A stretch of 5,913 nucleotides of DNA from Patescibacteria group bacterium (GTDB taxonomy: Bacteria > Patescibacteriota > Minisyncoccia > JAHIHE01), in assembly GCA_018899995.1 (NCBI GenBank), contig JAHIHE010000115.1:1-5913 (forward strand). The letters are read 5' to 3'. Below are positions 5,337 to 5,913 of the stretch, in pieces. The notes below the pieces were generated by a model. The model was not told where the DNA came from. It searched no databases and saw nothing but the letters and a program-made list of their open reading frames with translations. The first letter of the stretch is position 1, and each line of letters begins with the position of its first letter. A program made the position numbers and the translations under genes.

Positions 5337-5374
5337 TTCATAAAGTTTATCAAGTTTGTAAAGTTCATAAAGTT
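5335..5374 (+). repeat. AT-rich 9-nt-periodic repeat, copy B (left arm only)
   Basis: Four successive 9-nt units (AGTTCATAA, AGTTTATCA, AGTTTGTAA, AGTTCATAA) followed by AGTT. They start inside the parA stop codon and end a few bases before the next start codon. There is no local right arm. Its complement lies in copy C beyond the small gene, so the gene is bracketed by inverted sequence. Confidence 0.8.
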
Positions 5375-5381
5375 ATCGGAT

Positions 5382-5726
5382 ATGAAAATTGAAAAGTTTG
5401 AAGACATTATTGCTTGGCAGAAAGCCAAAAAGTTAACTATATTGATTCATGCGCAGCTTAAAAATTGCAGAGATTTTAGTTTTAGAGATCAAATTCAACG
5501 CGCGGTTATATCCATCATGAATAATATTGCTGAAGGTTTCGAGAGAAGAACTAACAAAGAACTAAAAAATTTTCTGTTTATCGCCAAAGGTTCTTGCGGT
5601 GAAACCAGATCAATGCTTTATTTAGCATTACAGCTTGGTTATATAAACAAAGAACAATTTAAAAATAACTATGATTTATCTGTTGAAATTTCAAAAATAA
5701 TTTCTGGGTTGATTAAAACTCTATAG
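5382..5726 (+). CDS. Four-helix-bundle protein of the 23S rRNA intervening-sequence (S23/IVP) family
   Basis: 114 residues, close to the usual 115-125 of this family. Recognisable segments are AWQKAKKL (11-18), RDQIQRAVISIMNNIAEGFER (35-55), NKELKNFLFIAKGSCGETRSML, and LALQLGY, matching the family pattern WqkA, QirRaavSIpsNIAEGfgR, FL.iA.GSl.E and lgyl. These proteins fold as helical bundles that assemble as pentamers. Many are encoded inside intervening sequences of 23S rRNA, and others are scattered in genomes; their biochemical role is unsettled. No rRNA is near. The gene is visibly more AT-rich than parA, uses more AT-ending codons, and is bracketed by AT-rich inverted repeats, all suggesting acquisition as a cassette. 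No good Shine-Dalgarno exists: GGA ends 1 base before ATG 5382. A direct link to partitioning is possible but unsupported. Confidence 0.88.
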   Translation: MKIEKFEDIIAWQKAKKLTILIHAQLKNCRDFSFRDQIQRAVISIMNNIAEGFERRTNKELKNFLFIAKGSCGETRSMLYLALQLGYINKEQFKNNYDLSVEISKIISGLIKTL

Positions 5727-5727
5727 A

Positions 5728-5846
5728 AGTTCATAAGGTTCTTAAAGTTTATCAAGTTCATAAAGTAAAATGCAATGAATTTATATTTATTTGCTTGCTT
5801 TACGAACTTTATAACTTTATAACTTTATAACTTTATAAACTAACTT
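5728..5846. repeat. AT-rich palindromic repeat, copy C
   Basis: The left arm (5728-5765) has 9-nt units starting AGTTCATAA. The right arm (about 5799-5846) carries the inverse units TTTACGAAC and AACTTTAT. It begins one base after the stop codon of the small gene and fills the space up to parB. It shares AAGTTCATAAAGTAAAA and a following GC with copy A, including bases outside the repeat unit, so the copies are related by descent. Confidence 0.75.
5805..5836 (+). repeat. Tandem 8-bp repeat (AACTTTAT) x4
   Basis: Four perfect direct copies of AACTTTAT followed by AA, ending about 12 bases before the parB start codon. A run like this is prone to slippage. It contains TATAAC/TATAAA steps that resemble -10 elements. 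Confidence 0.85.
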
Positions 5847-5848
5847 CT

Positions 5849-5913
5849 ATGTCCAAAATTGCTCTCGGACGCGGACTTGGTTCGCTTATTCCGCAAAAAC
5901 CCGGCCCAAAAAA
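5849..5913 (+). CDS. parB: ParB partition protein, N-terminal fragment (3' end outside the window)
   Basis: Only 21 full codons are present, but the N-terminus MSKIALGRGLGSLIPQKPG is the hallmark of chromosomal ParB/Spo0J, whose arginine-containing GRGLGxLI segment contacts ParA and stimulates its ATPase (the GRGLG arginine here is R8). ParB clamps onto parS sites near the origin. Its place on the same strand downstream of parA confirms the pair. No Shine-Dalgarno is visible (AACTTCT precedes ATG 5849). The upstream sequence is wholly repeat, so how parB is transcribed and translated in this arrangement is unclear. Confidence 0.92.
   Translation, partial: MSKIALGRGLGSLIPQKPGPK

Noticed and set aside
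250..5726. All seven visible stop codons are TAA or TAG, none TGA, hinting at a recoded UGA as in some Patescibacteria
   Set aside because: No in-frame TGA is needed or found in any gene. Every protein is full length under the standard code, and seven stops are too few to be informative.
4202..5840. Possible CRISPR array from the repeated AT-rich units
   Set aside because: Units are 8-9 bp, contiguous, with no spacers of unique sequence and no cas genes.

Overview
The window looks like a bacterial chromosome fragment. The most likely source is the Candidate Phyla Radiation (Patescibacteria, Parcubacteria-like). The reasons are indirect: compact genes with weak or absent Shine-Dalgarno sites, a divergent YvcK/CofD-like protein, a GlmU-like protein of unusual type, a stand-alone '23S intervening-sequence' four-helix-bundle gene, and intergenic regions full of AT-rich palindromic repeats. 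This placement is inference from protein style and no marker phylogeny was possible. Base composition is moderately AT-rich and the standard genetic code reads every gene without interruption.

Layout, left to right. (1) Positions 1-252 hold the 3' end of a Fic-domain protein, closed by a good rho-independent terminator (261-312). (2) Positions 404-4034 hold a four-gene forward operon: a YvcK/CofD-like protein, a sugar-nucleotidyltransferase/left-handed beta-helix (GlmU-like) protein, a HAD phosphatase, and TsaC (threonylcarbamoyl-AMP synthase for tRNA t6A37). The last three genes are separated by 5 bp or overlap by 49 bp. The operon joins cell-wall/central-carbon functions (YvcK and GlmU-like) to a tRNA-modification enzyme. 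(3) Positions 4035-4544 hold no protein gene. They contain an AT-rich palindrome probably serving as a two-way terminator between convergent tsaC and tRNA-Leu, a GC-rich highly structured stretch with a possible tRNA 3'-end scar, a complete class II tRNA-Leu(CAA) on the minus strand, and divergent promoters for that tRNA and for parA. (4) Positions 4545-5913 hold the chromosome-partition genes parA and parB (only the first 21 full codons of parB). They are split by a small AT-rich four-helix-bundle gene bracketed by the same AT-rich repeat family.

The protein families are all known. The unusual material is mostly non-coding or repeat-derived: a palindrome that appears to have inserted in frame into tsaC (3914-3949), two mutually exclusive hairpins across the start codon of the GlmU-like gene (1427-1493), a 9-nt-periodic inverted repeat family at gene ends (4067, 5335, 5728), and an intervening-sequence-protein cassette sitting between parA and parB. 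The nucleotidyltransferase also lacks the Gly-Asp metal motif expected of its family.
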